A stretch of 64,000 nucleotides of DNA from Ramlibacter terrae (lineage in GTDB: Bacteria; Pseudomonadota; Gammaproteobacteria; Burkholderiales; Burkholderiaceae_C), in the NCBI GenBank assembly GCA_013127575.1, contig CP053418.1, forward strand, positions 3,286,001-3,350,000. Direction: 5' to 3'. Under the pieces are notes generated by a model that saw nothing but the letters and a program-made list of their open reading frames with translations, made no database searches and was not told the origin of the DNA. A program made the translations under genes and the position numbers. Positions within the stretch are counted from its first letter, which is position 1, and each line of letters opens with the position of its first letter. Positions 19,876-29,717 of the stretch are shown one piece after another.

Positions 19876-20736
19876 ATGTCCGAGACCCGCAACATCCACG
19901 ACCAGCGCCTGGCGGACGCTGGGCCACGCTGAAGGCCCATGCCGACGCCGGGCTTCCGCTCGATCCCGAGGCCAACCGCCTCGCCTTCGTCGATCCCGAG
20001 TTCCTGCTGCGCCGCGAAACGCGCGGCATCCGGTTCCAGCTCGAGCTGCTCAAGCCCGACCGGAACAGCAGGCGCACGGCATCGAGAACACCATCGTCGT
20101 GTTCGGCAGCGCCCGGCTGCGCGACGAGGAGACCTCCGCCGGCCTCGTGCAGGCCGCGCAGAACACCAGCGAGCCGGCGGTCGCCGCGCGCGCCAAGGCG
20201 CTGGCCCGCAACGCGCATTACTACGAAAAGGCACGGGCCTTCGGCCGCATCGTGGCGGAGTACAGCGCGGGCAAGGAGCCGCGCGACATGCTGTTCGTCT
20301 GCACCGGCGGCGGCCCCGGCATCATGGAAGCGGCCAACCGCGGCGCCCACGAAGCGGGCGGCATCAGCGTCGGCCTGTCGATCGCGCTGCCGATGGAAGA
20401 GGAAGCGAACCCGTACGTCACGCCGGCGCTGTCGTTCAAGTTCCACTACTTCGCGCTGCGCAAGATGCACTTCATGATGCGGGCCAAGGCGCTGGTGGCC
20501 TTCCCCGGCGGCTTCGGCACGCTCGACGAGCTGTTCGAGATCATCACGCTGGTGCAGACGCGCAAGGCGCGCCAGTGCCGATCGTGCTGTTCGGCTCCGA
20601 CTACTGGAAGCGGCTGATCAACTTCGACATGCTGGTCGAAGAAGGCGTGATCTCCGCCGCCGACCTCGCGTTGTTCCAGTTCGCCGACGACGCGGAAACG
20701 GCACGGGAGATCATCAAGACGTTCTACCGGCTGTAA
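19876..20736 (+). CDS. LOG-family protein (cytokinin-type nucleotide phosphoribohydrolase fold)
   Basis: About 287 residues. The Rossmann-type LOG core has [26 protein letters not shown] and [14 protein letters not shown], the PGGxGTxxE catalytic signature. Long LOG proteins cleave nucleoside 5'-monophosphates to base plus ribose phosphate; the physiological substrate in betaproteobacteria is not settled. The N-terminal region of about 70 residues ([15 protein letters not shown] after repair) is typical of the long form. Frame breaks near 19924, 20068 and 20575; two sit at CCTGG/CCAGG by reconstruction. Confidence 0.85.
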
Positions 20737-20775
20737 GTCCCCGCCCCTGTCAGCCCGCAATGACAAAGGTGGGGG

Positions 20776-21944
20776 TCAGGGCTTCCGCAGTCCCACTGCC
20801 AGCCGGCTGCCGAGCCCGACCGCCACGGCGACCGTCCAGAACACCGCGCTCACGCCGACCATCGCGCCGAACGCGCCGAACAGCATCGGCATGGCGACGC
20901 TGGAGGCGTTGATGGTCATCATCCGCATGCCCACCGCCTCGCCGTGGCGGTGGTGCGGGGTGATCTGGTGCAGCATGCTCATCACCATCGGCTGGACGCA
21001 GCCCAGCGCCACCCCGAGCAGGATCGAACACAGCGCCATCGGCACCGCCGTGTGCATCAACGGGTAGACGGTGTAGATCAGCGCCGTGGCCACCATCGCA
21101 CCGGTGATCAGCGCCCATTCGTGGATGCGCGCCGCCAGCATCGGCAGCACCACGCGCACCAGCGCGGCCGCCACGGCGAAGCTGCCGAGGATGGTGCCGA
21201 TCACCGACGCCGACAGGCCGCGCTCGTGGCCCAGCACCGGCACCACGAAGGTGTGGACGTCCCAGCACGACGACAGGAACCAGTTGACCAGCAGCAGCCG
21301 CCGGAACATCGGCTCGCGCCAGAGGTCCCAGGCGCGCGTCGGCTTGGCTCCGGCCGGCGGTTCGACACGCGGCAGCTCGGTCGCCTTGCGCACCCACCAC
21401 CAGCACACCAGCGGAAACACGGCCATCAGCAGGAAGGCCCAGCGGAAGCCCGCGTGGTCGATCATCAATCCGGCGGCGAACGGGCCCGGGGAAGTTCGAG
21501 ACGGCAGGCCCGATCGACAGCCACGAGAACACCTGCTTGAGCTGCGTCGGGTCGCGCGCGGCGCGGCCCACGTGGCGCTGCAAGGCGATGACGGCGACGC
21601 CCGTCGCGCCGCCGGTGAGCAAGGCGCTCGCGCACAGAACCCAGAAGGCGGGGTACGCCACCGCCATGCCGGCGCCCAGCGTGGCGGCGCCCACGCTCCA
21701 CGCGACCGGCCGCTTCAGCCCGTGCCGGTCGGCATACCGGCCGGCGGGCAGCGCCAGAACACACGGGTCAGCGCGTAGAGCGACAGCAGCACGCCGACGG
21801 CGGCGGCGCTGTAGCCCTCGCGCAGCGCGAGCAGCGGCGACGCCATGCGCATGCCGGCCATGCACGCATGCAGGAAGACTGGGCGGTGATCAGCCGCGCG
21901 AGCTCGCCGGTGAGGCCGGGTCCGTCAGCCTTCGTTGTCGTCAC
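20776..21944 (-). CDS. MFS transporter
   Basis: Major facilitator with twelve predicted helices, about 390 residues. After repair the N-terminus reads LITAQVFLHACMAGMRMASP, and the signature loop between helices 2 and 3 is ALPAGRYADRHGLKRP. The end is GLGSRLAVGLRKP. The chosen GTG start at 21944 lies inside the rmuC 3' end (20-base overlap), the only start that keeps helix 1. Frame breaks near 21890, 21755-21765 and 21486-21491 match damaged CCAGG/CCTGG sites. Substrate unknown. Confidence 0.82.
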
Positions 21945-23121
21945 TGCTGTCTTCGACGCCGGGCAGCAGCGCCTGCGCCTGCGCCTCCGGCAGCGCTTCC
22001 ACGACCTTCAGCGCGCGCCGCATCTGCTTGGTGCGGGTGTCGGCCTTCTCCAGCGTGTCGGAGGCCTTCTGCACCTGCTCGCGAATGCGCGCCACCCACT
22101 CGCCGTAGCGCTCGAACTCGGTCTTGACGGCGCCGAGCACCTTCCACACTTCGGAAGCCTGCTGTTCCAGCGCCAGCGTGCGAAAGCCCATGTGCAGGCT
22201 GTTCAGCATGGCCAGCAGCGTGGTCGGGCCGGCAAGCGTGACGCGGTAGTCGCGCTGGATCTTGTCCATCAGGCCGGGCCGCCGCAGCACCTCGGCGTAG
22301 AGGCTTTCGATCGGCAGGAACAGGATCGCGAAGTCGGTGGTGTACGGCGGGCACAGGTAGTACTCGCAGATCGACTTCGCCTCTTCGCGGATGCGCACTT
22401 CGAGCGCGCGGCCGGCGCTGTCGACCGCGGCCGCGTCGGCGCGGTCGTGCGCCTCCAGCAGGCGTTCGTAGTCTTCGCGCGGGAACTTGGCGTCGATCGG
22501 CAGCCACACGGGCTCGCCGTCGGCGCTGCGGCCGGGGAACTTGATGGCGAAATCGACACGCTGGTTGCTGCGCGGCTTGGTCTCGACCTGCTTGCCGAAC
22601 TGCTCGGGCGTCAGCACCTGCTCCAGCAGGTTCTCCAGCTGCACTTCGCCGAACATGCCGCGCGTCTTGACGTTGGTCAGCACACGCTGCAGGTCGCCCA
22701 CGCCCTGCGCCAGGCTCTGCATCTGGCCGAGGCCGTGGTGCACCTGCTCGAGCCGCTCGGCCACCTGCTTGAAGCTTTCGCCCAGCCGCGCCTCCAGCGT
22801 GGTCTGCAGCTTCTCGTCCACCGTCTGCCGCATCTCCTCGAGCTTGGCCGTGTTGGCGGCCTGCAGCGCATTGAGCTGCGACTCCAGCGTGCCGCGCACC
22901 TCCGCCATGCGCAGGGCGTTGGATTCGCTGACGCCTTGCAATTGCGTGAACAGCGCCTGCTGGAAGGTGGCGAGCGTGTGCGTCAGCTCGGTGCGGGTGC
23001 CGCGCGAGGACTCGCCGATCTCCCGCCGCAGCTCGCGTTCGAGCCGCTCCTGCGCCGCCAGCAGTTCCTCGCGGTGGTCGCCCGGCGGCCTGCGAAACAC
23101 CAGCACGGCGAGCAGCACCAC
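21925..23121 (-). CDS. rmuC: DNA recombination protein RmuC
   Basis: RmuC limits inversions and other rearrangements; homologues are membrane-anchored nuclease-like proteins. 398 residues, unbroken. A membrane segment at the very start continues upstream in frame (RILLALAATS), so the true start may lie a little before GTG 23121, though no ATG is available there. A long coiled coil (about 25-130) leads into the restriction-nuclease-like core: TRGMFGEVQLENLL, LPIDAKFPREDYERLLEA and FLPIESLYAEVLR. An acidic tail (EDSSDDNEG) ends it. The previous gene's stop is 46 bases upstream. Confidence 0.93.
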   Translation of the reverse strand: MVLLAVLVFRRPPGDHREELLAAQERLERELRREIGESSRGTRTELTHTLATFQQALFTQLQGVSESNALRMAEVRGTLESQLNALQAANTAKLEEMRQTVDEKLQTTLEARLGESFKQVAERLEQVHHGLGQMQSLAQGVGDLQRVLTNVKTRGMFGEVQLENLLEQVLTPEQFGKQVETKPRSNQRVDFAIKFPGRSADGEPVWLPIDAKFPREDYERLLEAHDRADAAAVDSAGRALEVRIREEAKSICEYYLCPPYTTDFAILFLPIESLYAEVLRRPGLMDKIQRDYRVTLAGPTTLLAMLNSLHMGFRTLALEQQASEVWKVLGAVKTEFERYGEWVARIREQVQKASDTLEKADTRTKQMRRALKVVEALPEAQAQALLPGVEDSSDDNEG

Positions 23122-23167
23122 GCTGGTGGCGGCCAGCGCGAGCAGGATCCGGTGGCGGGATCGACGG

Positions 23168-24157
23168 TTATCGCAGCACTTCCGGATTGATCGGCGTCAC
23201 CGGCTTGCCGTTGACGAGGAAGCCGACCAGGTTGTCCGCCGCCAGCTTGGCCATCGCCATGCGCGTGGGCACGGTGGCGCTGGCGATGTGCGGCGTGAGC
23301 ACGACGTTGGGCACGGTCAGCAGGTCGGGGTGGACCTTGGGCTCGCCCTCGAACACGTCGATGCCGGCTGCCGCGATGGTTTTGTCGCGCAGCGCCTGCG
23401 CCAGCGCGCCGTCGTCGACGATGCCGCCGCGCGCGATGTTCACCAGCGTGGCGGTCGCCTTCATCTGCTTCAGTTCCGCCGCGCCGATGGCGTGGTGCGA
23501 TTCCTTCGAATACGGCAGCACCAGCACCAGGTGGTCGGCGGTCTTCAGCATTTCTTCCTTGGCGACGTAGCGCGCCTTGCACGCCGCTTCGAGGTCGGGC
23601 GCGAGGCGCGAACGGTTGTGGTAGATCACGTTCATGCCGAAGCCGTGCGCGCCGCGGCGGGCGATGCCCCGGCCGATGCGTCCCATGCCGAGGATGCCGA
23701 GCGTGCTGCCGTGGATGTCGGAGCCGGCGAACATGTCGTAGGCCCACTTGTTCCACTTGCCGGCGCGCAGGAAATGTTCGCTCTCCGAGATGCGGCGGGC
23801 CGTGGCCATCAGCAGCGCGAAGCCGAAGTCGGCGGTGGTCTCGGTCAGCACGTCGGGCGTGTTGGTGGCCAGCACGCCTCGCTGCGTCATCGCCGGCACG
23901 TCGAAGTTGTTGTACCCCACCGCCATGTTGGCGCAGATCCTGAGGCCGGGTGCGGCCGCCAGCAGTTCGGCGTCGATGCGCTCGCCGCCGGTCGTGAAGG
24001 CGCCGGCCTTGTCCCTGATGCGCGCCAGCAGGTCGGCGCGGCTCCAGATTTCATCCGCCTGGTTGTGTTCCACCTCGAAGTGCTGTTCCAGCAGCGCGAT
24101 GGTTTCCGGGAAGACGGCACGGGCGACGAGGATGCGGGGTTTGGTCACGGAGGGCAC
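23168..24157 (-). CDS. D-2-hydroxyacid dehydrogenase (glyoxylate/hydroxypyruvate reductase type)
   Basis: NAD(P)-dependent reductase of 2-oxo acids, 329 residues, unbroken. Nucleotide site LGILGMGRIGRGIARR, catalytic Arg in NIARGGIVDD, Glu in DVFEGEP, His in LTPHIASAT. The substrate loop VGYNNFDVPA and the position of NRS after the dinucleotide fold (YHNRSR) point to NADPH and to the GhrB-like branch that reduces glyoxylate or hydroxypyruvate. The GTG start directly follows the antiporter stop (TAGGTG), so the genes are co-transcribed; GTG 24146 (VTKPR) is an alternative. Confidence 0.88.
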   Translation of the reverse strand: MPSVTKPRILVARAVFPETIALLEQHFEVEHNQADEIWSRADLLARIRDKAGAFTTGGERIDAELLAAAPGLRICANMAVGYNNFDVPAMTQRGVLATNTPDVLTETTADFGFALLMATARRISESEHFLRAGKWNKWAYDMFAGSDIHGSTLGILGMGRIGRGIARRGAHGFGMNVIYHNRSRLAPDLEAACKARYVAKEEMLKTADHLVLVLPYSKESHHAIGAAELKQMKATATLVNIARGGIVDDGALAQALRDKTIAAAGIDVFEGEPKVHPDLLTVPNVVLTPHIASATVPTRMAMAKLAADNLVGFLVNGKPVTPINPEVLR

Positions 24158-25558
24158 CTAGAGCTTGAACCAGACGAAGGTCATGACGACGAACAGCGGC
24201 ACCAGGATGCCGAACGACCACGCCATGTACCCGAAGAAGCTCGGCATTTTGACACCGCGGTCCTCGGCGATCGCCCTGACCATGAGGTTCGGTGCGTTGC
24301 CGATGTACGAGTTGGCGCCCATGAACACGGAGCCGGCCGAAATGGCCGCCAGCACCGGGGCCAGCGTGGTCATCAGCTCCTTCGGGTCGCCGCCCGCGGT
24401 GTTGAAGAACACGGGTAGGTCGGCGCGTTGTCGAGGAAGGAGCTGAGCAGGCCGCTGGCCCAGAAGTAGGCCGCCGGGTTCGGCGTGCCGTCGGGGCGCG
24501 TCACGGCGGCGATCACCGCGCCGAAGGGGCCGTCGATCCCGGCGCGCAGCATGGCGATCACCGGGATGATGGTCAGGAAGATGCCGGCGAACAGCTTCGC
24601 GACCTCCTGCATCGGCCCCCGGAGAACTGGTTGTCGCCATGCACCGAAGCCGGCGTGATCTTCAGCGACAGCAGCGTGACGCCGATCAGGCCCAGGTCGC
24701 GGACGATGCCCGGCAGGCCCACCGGGGTGCCGGCGATGTCGAACACGACCGGCGATTTCCAGATGCCGCTCAGGAGCACCAGCGCCACGATGGCGCCGAG
24801 CAGCCAGAAATTGCGCGCGCCGTCGAAGCCGATGTTGCGCGTGTCGGGCGTCGGGTCGACCGGGGCGATCTCCTCGCGCTTGCCCACGTACCAGCGGTCC
24901 AGCCCGTAGAAGATCAGCAGCAGCCGAGCCGGGAACAGCGTCTCCGGGAAGATGTGCTTGACCGTCCAGAAGAACTCCACGCCCTTGAGGAACCCGGGAA
25001 CAGCGGCGGGTCGCCCAGCGGCGTGAGCGAGCCGCCGGCGTTCGACACGATGAAGATGAAGAAGACGACGATGTGCGCGACGTGCTTGCGGTTGTCGTTG
25101 GCCCGGATCAGCGGGCGGATCAGCAGCATCGACGCGCCGGTGGTGCCCATGATGCTGGGGGAAGGCGCCGATGCCGAGGATGGCGACGTTCAGTTCCGGC
25201 GTGCCGTGCAGGTTGCCGCGGATGTAGATGCCGCCCGAGACGGTGAACAGCGCCGTCAGCAGGATCACGAACGGGAGGTACTCGGCCAGCGCCACGTGCA
25301 CGAGCGCGACGCCGGCGGCCGAGGCGCCGAACATCGCCGCGAAGGGAAGCAGGAAGGCCAGCGCCCGGCCGCGGCGACCTTGCCGAAGTGGTGGTGCCAG
25401 AACACCGGCGCCAGCAGCGGCATCAGCGCGATGGACAGCAGGATGCCGGCGAACGGCACGCCCCACAGCGGTGACAGCCGGCTGCCGTCGAAGTCGGCCG
25501 CCGGGGCGAGTTGCGGCAGCAACAGGGAGCAGGCCAGCAGCAGCCGGGACGTTTTCAT
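24158..25558 (-). CDS. NhaD/CitMHS-like sodium:proton antiporter of the ion transporter superfamily
   Basis: Inner-membrane carrier of about 466 residues. A cleavable signal or first helix (MKTSRLLLACSLLLPQLAPA) is followed by about twelve helices. Conserved blocks: VSNAGGSLTPLGDPPLF in the first repeat and SSFLDNAPTYLVFFNTAGG plus GANSYIGNAPNLMVRAIAE in the second, as in the NhaD/ArsB group. Bases GGAGACCGA precede the ATG. Frame breaks at about 25370, 25155, 25000, 24615 and 24415 fit lost or expanded CCTGG/CCAGG sites. It is the first gene of a run with the hydroxyacid dehydrogenase and rmuC. Confidence 0.83.
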
Positions 25559-25716
25559 TCGGTCTCCTCGCACATCGTTTTCGTCGGGCCGGCCGAGCAT
25601 ACCGAATCCGGATGCCGTAGGCCGCTGCCTACCGGCCGTGCTGGGGGCTTCCTACCGCCTGCCTCAGCCGCGCTCGGCGACGATAGGGGCATGGGCGCGG
25701 CTGCGCAGGAGAACAC

Positions 25717-25991
25717 ATGAACAACGATCGCATCCGGGGCCGCTGGAAGCAACTGAAGGGCAAGGTCAAGGAGCAGTGGGGCAAGCTGACCGACGACGAC
25801 CTCGACGTCATCGACGGTCGCCGCGACCAGTTGCTCGGGCGCATCGGGAACGCCACGGGCTCGCCCGCGACGAGGCCGACAGCGAGCTGCAAGACTTCGA
25901 AAGCCGCAACCCCGGGTTCCGGTTCGACGACGGCGGCGAAACCGTCGGCGCCGGCCGCTCCACCGGCTTCCGCTCCGAGAAATCCCGTTGA
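25717..25991 (+). CDS. CsbD-family stress protein
   Basis: Small hydrophilic protein of about 91 residues. The CsbD domain is at the start (RIRGRWKQLKGKVKEQWG, then LTDDDLDVIDGRRDQL), and an acidic tail follows (LARDEADSELQDFESRNPG). Homologues rise under general stress; the molecular role is not known. A single-base shift near 25863 separates the two parts. The upstream 150 bases also hold the divergent antiporter promoter region. Confidence 0.88.
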
Positions 25992-26002
25992 AGGAACGAT
26001 CC

Positions 26003-26586
26003 ATGCACCACCGCATCGCCTGGCTGGCCGCCCTCCTCTGCTGCGCCGCCGGCGCCGGTGGCCTCAACGGCAACAAGGCGCCCATGAGCAAGGAGGCCTA
26101 CCGCGCGCAGCAACAGCGCATCGAGGCCGAGTACGACGCGACGCAGGCGCGCTGCAAGCCGCTGGACCGCACGGCCCGCAACATCTGCAACGAGAAGGCG
26201 CGCGGCGCCCGCGACATCGCGGCGGCCGAACTGCAGATGCAGATGAAGCCGACCGCCGACAACGACGAGAAGGTCCGCATGGCGAAGGCCGAGGCGGTCT
26301 ACGCCGTCTCGCTCGAAACCTGCAAGGCCATGGAAGGCAACGCGCGCGAGGTCTGCCGCAAGGACGCCAAGGCGGTGTTCGCCGGCGCCCGCGCCGAAGC
26401 GAAGCTGCAAAAGGAAGTGGTGGCGCAGACGCTGAAGTCCGAGCGGGTGGTGCGTGACAGCAGCGCCGTCGCCGAGCGGCAGGCCGAAGCGCAGTTCGCC
26501 GCCGCGCGCGAACGCTGCGACATGCTGCCGCCGGAGGGCAAGGAGAACTGCCGGCCGACGCGCGTCGGCGCTTCAACCGGGAGTGA
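26003..26586 (+). CDS. hypothetical secreted Cys/Ala/Lys-rich protein
   Basis: About 194 residues with a Sec signal (MHHRIAWLAALLCCAAGAGG). The mature part is a highly charged helical protein with four pairs of cysteines in a repeated pattern: ARCKPLDRTARNICNEKAR, LETCKAMEGNAREVCRKDAK and ERCDMLPPEGKENC. The pattern C-x(7-9)-C recurs three times, so three disulfide-closed helical hairpins in the periplasm are likely. One frame break near 26553 (CCGG for CCAGG) precedes the end RRRFNRE*. I do not recognise the function. It is 11 bases downstream of csbD. Confidence 0.7.
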
Positions 26587-26592
26587 CGCGCC

Positions 26593-27321
26593 CTATTCCA
26601 GCCAGCGCGTGAAGCCGGCCACCGGCTCGCGCGGCGTGTGGAAGCCGTTGACGGGGTGCGCCTCGTCGGCGTAGCCCAGCGACATGCCGCAGACCAGCAT
26701 CTCGTCGGGGCCCGCGCCGATGTGCGGCAGCACGATGCTCGAGAAGCCGTTCCACGCAGCCTGCGGGCAGGTGTGCAGGCCGTGCGCGCGCGCGGCCACC
26801 ATGATGTTCTGCAGGAACATGCCGTAGTCCATCAGCGAGCCGCGCCCGAGGATGCGGTCGATGGTGAACATCAGGCCGACCGGCGCGTCGAACAGCCTGA
26901 AGTTGCGCTGGTGCTGCGCATGCATCTTGTCCTTCTCGCCCTTGGCGATGCCCAGCAGGCCGTAGAGGCTCCAGCCGTTCTCGCGGCGGCGGTCGATGTA
27001 CGGCGACGTCCACTTCTGCGGGTAGTAGTCCCACTCTTCCGGGTACTGCGCTACCAGCGAAGGGTCGGCATGGAGCGCGTCGTGCGCCGCGCACGTCTTT
27101 GCGACCAGCGCGTCGCGGCTTGCGCCCTGCACGACGTACACGCGCCACGGCTGCGTGTTGGTGCCGGACGGCGCGCGGCTGGCGACGTCGAGGATCGCTT
27201 CGATGTCCGCCCGCGGCACGGGCTTGTCGCGCAGGAAAGCGCGGCACGAAAAGCGGCTGGCGATGGCGGCGTCCACGCTCGCCGGGTCGGCGATGGCGGT
27301 GGTGACGGGCAACGCGTTCAT
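26593..27321 (-). CDS. nitroreductase family flavoprotein
   Basis: FMN-dependent NAD(P)H oxidoreductase, 242 residues, unbroken. FMN-binding blocks: [14 protein letters not shown] near the start, [17 protein letters not shown], then [20 protein letters not shown] and CGMSLGYAD at the end. The family reduces nitroaromatics, quinones or flavins; the physiological substrate is open. It is the last gene of a three-gene operon in which each start overlaps the previous stop (HDAC-like, thioesterase, nitroreductase). Confidence 0.9.
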   Translation of the reverse strand: MNALPVTTAIADPASVDAAIASRFSCRAFLRDKPVPRADIEAILDVASRAPSGTNTQPWRVYVVQGASRDALVAKTCAAHDALHADPSLVAQYPEEWDYYPQKWTSPYIDRRRENGWSLYGLLGIAKGEKDKMHAQHQRNFRLFDAPVGLMFTIDRILGRGSLMDYGMFLQNIMVAARAHGLHTCPQAAWNGFSSIVLPHIGAGPDEMLVCGMSLGYADEAHPVNGFHTPREPVAGFTRWLE

Positions 27322-27773
27322 TGCAGGGCCTCCAGCACGCGCTGCAGGTCGGCCGGCAAGGCCACCGGCCGCCGCTCGTCGCGGTCCACGTACACGTGCA
27401 CGAAATGCCCCTTGGCCACCGTCATCTCTTCTCCCTGCAGAAACAATCCCACTTCATAGCGGACGCTCGACTTGCCCAGGCTCGCGACGCGCAGGCCCGC
27501 TTCGACGGTCTGCGGAAAAGCCACCGGTGCGAAGTAGTTGCACTGCGTCTCGACCACCAGGCCGATGGTGGCGCCCTGATGGATGTCCAGCACGCCGGAC
27601 TCGATCAGGTGCGCGTTCACGGCCGTGTCGAACCAGCTGTAGTAAACGACGTTGTTGACGTGGCCGTAGGCGTCGTTGTCCATCCAGCGCGTGCCGATGG
27701 TGCGGAAGGCGCGGTAGGCCGCGCGCGGCTCGGGCTGCGGCTTGGCCGCGGTCGGGGTCTGGCTCTCGCTCAT
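27318..27773 (-). CDS. acyl-CoA thioesterase, 4-hydroxybenzoyl-CoA thioesterase (hotdog) family
   Basis: 151 residues, unbroken. The hotdog signature [21 protein letters not shown] contains the catalytic Asp in DAYGHVNN. It then shows the beta-sheet core [20 protein letters not shown] and [14 protein letters not shown]. It hydrolyses an acyl-CoA, probably medium or aromatic. Its start overlaps the stop of the deacetylase gene (ATGA) and its stop overlaps the nitroreductase start. Confidence 0.88.
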   Translation of the reverse strand: MSESQTPTAAKPQPEPRAAYRAFRTIGTRWMDNDAYGHVNNVVYYSWFDTAVNAHLIESGVLDIHQGATIGLVVETQCNYFAPVAFPQTVEAGLRVASLGKSSVRYEVGLFLQGEEMTVAKGHFVHVYVDRDERRPVALPADLQRVLEALQ

Positions 27774-28697
27774 CGCGGGCGATTGTGCCAGCGCCGCGCA
27801 TAGGCGACGGCCACGGCGAAGGTGTTCACCTGCACCTGCACCGTGTCTTCCATGCGCTGGCCGTAGCCGCCCGCCATGGCGAAGGCCAGCGGCAGTCCGC
27901 GCTGCCAGGCCCAGTCGAACACGCGGCGGTCGCGCGCCTCGAGCCCGTCCGGGTGAGCTTGAGGCGGCCGAGCCGGTCGTTCTCGTGCGGGTCGGCGCCG
28001 GCCGTAGATGACGAGATGGGGATCGAAGCGGTGCGCCAGTTCCTCCAGCGCCCGCTCCAGCGCCGCCCGGGTAGGCGTCGTCGCCGGTGCCGTCGGGCAG
28101 GTCGACGTCGAGGTCGCTCGCTTCCTTGCGGAACGGGAAGTTCTTCTGGCCATGGATCGACAAGGTGAACACGCTGTCGTCGCCGCGGAAGATGCGGGCC
28201 GTGCCGTTGCCCCTGGTGGACGTCGAGGTCGATGATCGCCACGCGCAGCGGGCGGCGGTCGCGGCGGCCGTGCTCGGCCTGCATCAGGCGGGCGGCCACG
28301 GCGGCGTCGTTGAAGACGCAGAAGCCGCCGCCCTTGTCGGGATAGGCATGGTGGGTGCCGCCGGCGATGTTGGCGGCCACGCCCTCGCGGAAAGCAACGC
28401 GGCAGGCGGCGATGGTGGCGCCGACCGAGCGCCGGGCGCGGTCGGCCATCTGCGGGCTCCGGGGAAGCCGATCTCGCGCAGCACCGAGGGCTCGGCCGTG
28501 CCATCCTGGATGGACTGCACGTACGCGGGGGTGTGGACGAGTGCCAACTCACCGTCCGTGGCCGGTTCGGCCTGCATGAGCTGGACCTCGGGCACTTCGG
28601 CCGCCAGCCGGTCGCGCAGCAGCTGGTACTTGCCCATCGGGAAGCGGTGGCCGGGCGGCAGCGGCAGGACGAACTGGGTGGCGTAGAAGACCTGCAC
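27770..28697 (-). CDS. histone deacetylase-family (acetoin utilisation/acetylpolyamine) amidohydrolase
   Basis: Zn-dependent deacetylase of about 310 residues from GTG 28697. Active-site blocks: [32 protein letters not shown] (His pair), [11 protein letters not shown] (metal Asp/His), [13 protein letters not shown] and a C-terminal AMAGGYGQ. Bacterial members remove acetyl groups from polyamines or lysines. Frame breaks near 28453, 28207, 28072, 27997 and 27953; three fit damaged CCWGG sites. First gene of the operon; its start lies close to the divergent phasin promoter. Confidence 0.82.
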
Positions 28698-28753
28698 GAC
28701 CGCATTGTCCGACGAACGGTCCGCCTGAAATGCTGCGCCGCAACAAAAAGTGC

Positions 28754-28781
28754 TTGCAATGCGTGGCGACGCCCCTATACT
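28754..28781 (+). promoter_or_regulatory. sigma-70 promoter of the phasin gene with TGC/GCA-rich flank
   Basis: TTGCAA (28754-28759) and TATACT (28776-28781) with a 16-base spacer, about 100 bases before the phasin start. The flanking text is full of TGC and GCA words (CTGCGCCGCAAC just upstream, CTGCACTGCAAC downstream), the kind of sequence bound by PhaR-type repressors of phasin genes. PhaR binding is an inference. Confidence 0.6.
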
Positions 28782-28881
28782 TCTATCCATGCTGCACTGC
28801 AACATGTTCCCGGGGACGGCCCGGAGGTGGTTTCAGGGCAGAGCGTAGTTCTCACCTCAACCTTATCTACCGGAGCACAAC

Positions 28882-29435
28882 ATGCTGACCCCTGAACAAC
28901 TGATGGCCATCCAGAAAGCCAACGTCGAAACCCTGTTCGGCCTGACCACGAAGGCCTTCGAAGGCGTCGAGAAGCTCGTCGAGCTGAACGTCACCGCCTC
29001 CCGCGCCGCGCTGGCCGAAGCCGCCGAGACCGCCCAGTCGGTCATGAGCGTCAAGGACGCGCAAGAACTGCTGGCCCTGCAAGCCGCCCTGTTCCAGCCC
29101 CCGGCCGAAAAGACCTCCGCCTACAGCCGCCACCTGTACGACATCACGTCCAGCACCGGCGCCGAGTTCGGCCGTGCCTTCGAAGGCCAGTTCTCCGAAG
29201 CGCAGCAGAAGTTCATGACGGTCGTGGACAACGCTTCCAAGAACGCCCCGGCCGGTTCCGAGACCGCCGTCGCCGTGTTCAAGAGCGCCGTTGCCGCCGG
29301 CAACAACGCCCCGAATCCGTGCAGAAGGCCGTCAAGCAAGCCGCCGACGTCGCCGAAGCCAACTTCAACGCCGTTGCCAGCCAGGCCGTGAACGCCACCA
29401 AGGCCACCACCGCCAAGGCCAAGCGCGCCGCGTAA
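28882..29435 (+). CDS. phasin family protein
   Basis: Coats polyhydroxyalkanoate granules. About 185 residues, mostly amphipathic helix: it begins [20 protein letters not shown], followed by a phasin core with [19 protein letters not shown], and ends in an Ala/Lys-rich tail ([14 protein letters not shown]) typical of betaproteobacterial phasins. The frame break near 29310 lies in the codons before [12 protein letters not shown]. The leader is long and AT-richer than its surroundings, and a strong terminator follows at 29584. Confidence 0.92.
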
Positions 29436-29583
29436 ATTGAATTTGCGGGATCCTGACACTGCTTCGGCGGTGCAGGAACTCTGAACCTCGCGGCGTGTCC
29501 ATCGGGCACTCTCGCGAGCGAGAGTTTCTTCAGGTTGTCTCCTCGGGTCCTTCGACACCTTCATCGGTTCAGGATCCCTTGGG

Positions 29584-29611
29584 CCCCCGGTCGCAAGACC
29601 GGGGCTTTTTT
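29584..29611 (+). terminator. Rho-independent terminator after the phasin gene
   Basis: CCCCGGTC (29585-29592), loop GCAA, GACCGGGG (29597-29604), then CTTTTTT. It lies about 150 bases after the phasin stop; the intervening bases carry no gene. Confidence 0.85.
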
Positions 29612-29656
29612 CATGCCCGTCTCGGGATGGGCGCTCCATTTTCATGCGCCTGCAGG

Positions 29657-29671
29657 TGAGAATGATTCGCG
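29657..29671 (+). promoter_or_regulatory. Fur-box-like site before the iron-binding protein gene
   Basis: TGAGAATGATTCGCG: the left half TGAGAAT is consensus and the right half ATTCGCG matches the expected ATTCTCA at five of seven bases. It sits about 45 bases before the start of a ferric-iron binding protein gene, where Fur repression would be expected. Confidence 0.6.
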
Positions 29672-29717
29672 TTTGCCGTATCATCACGCCATTCCTCTTT
29701 GCAGCTCGAAGGACTCC

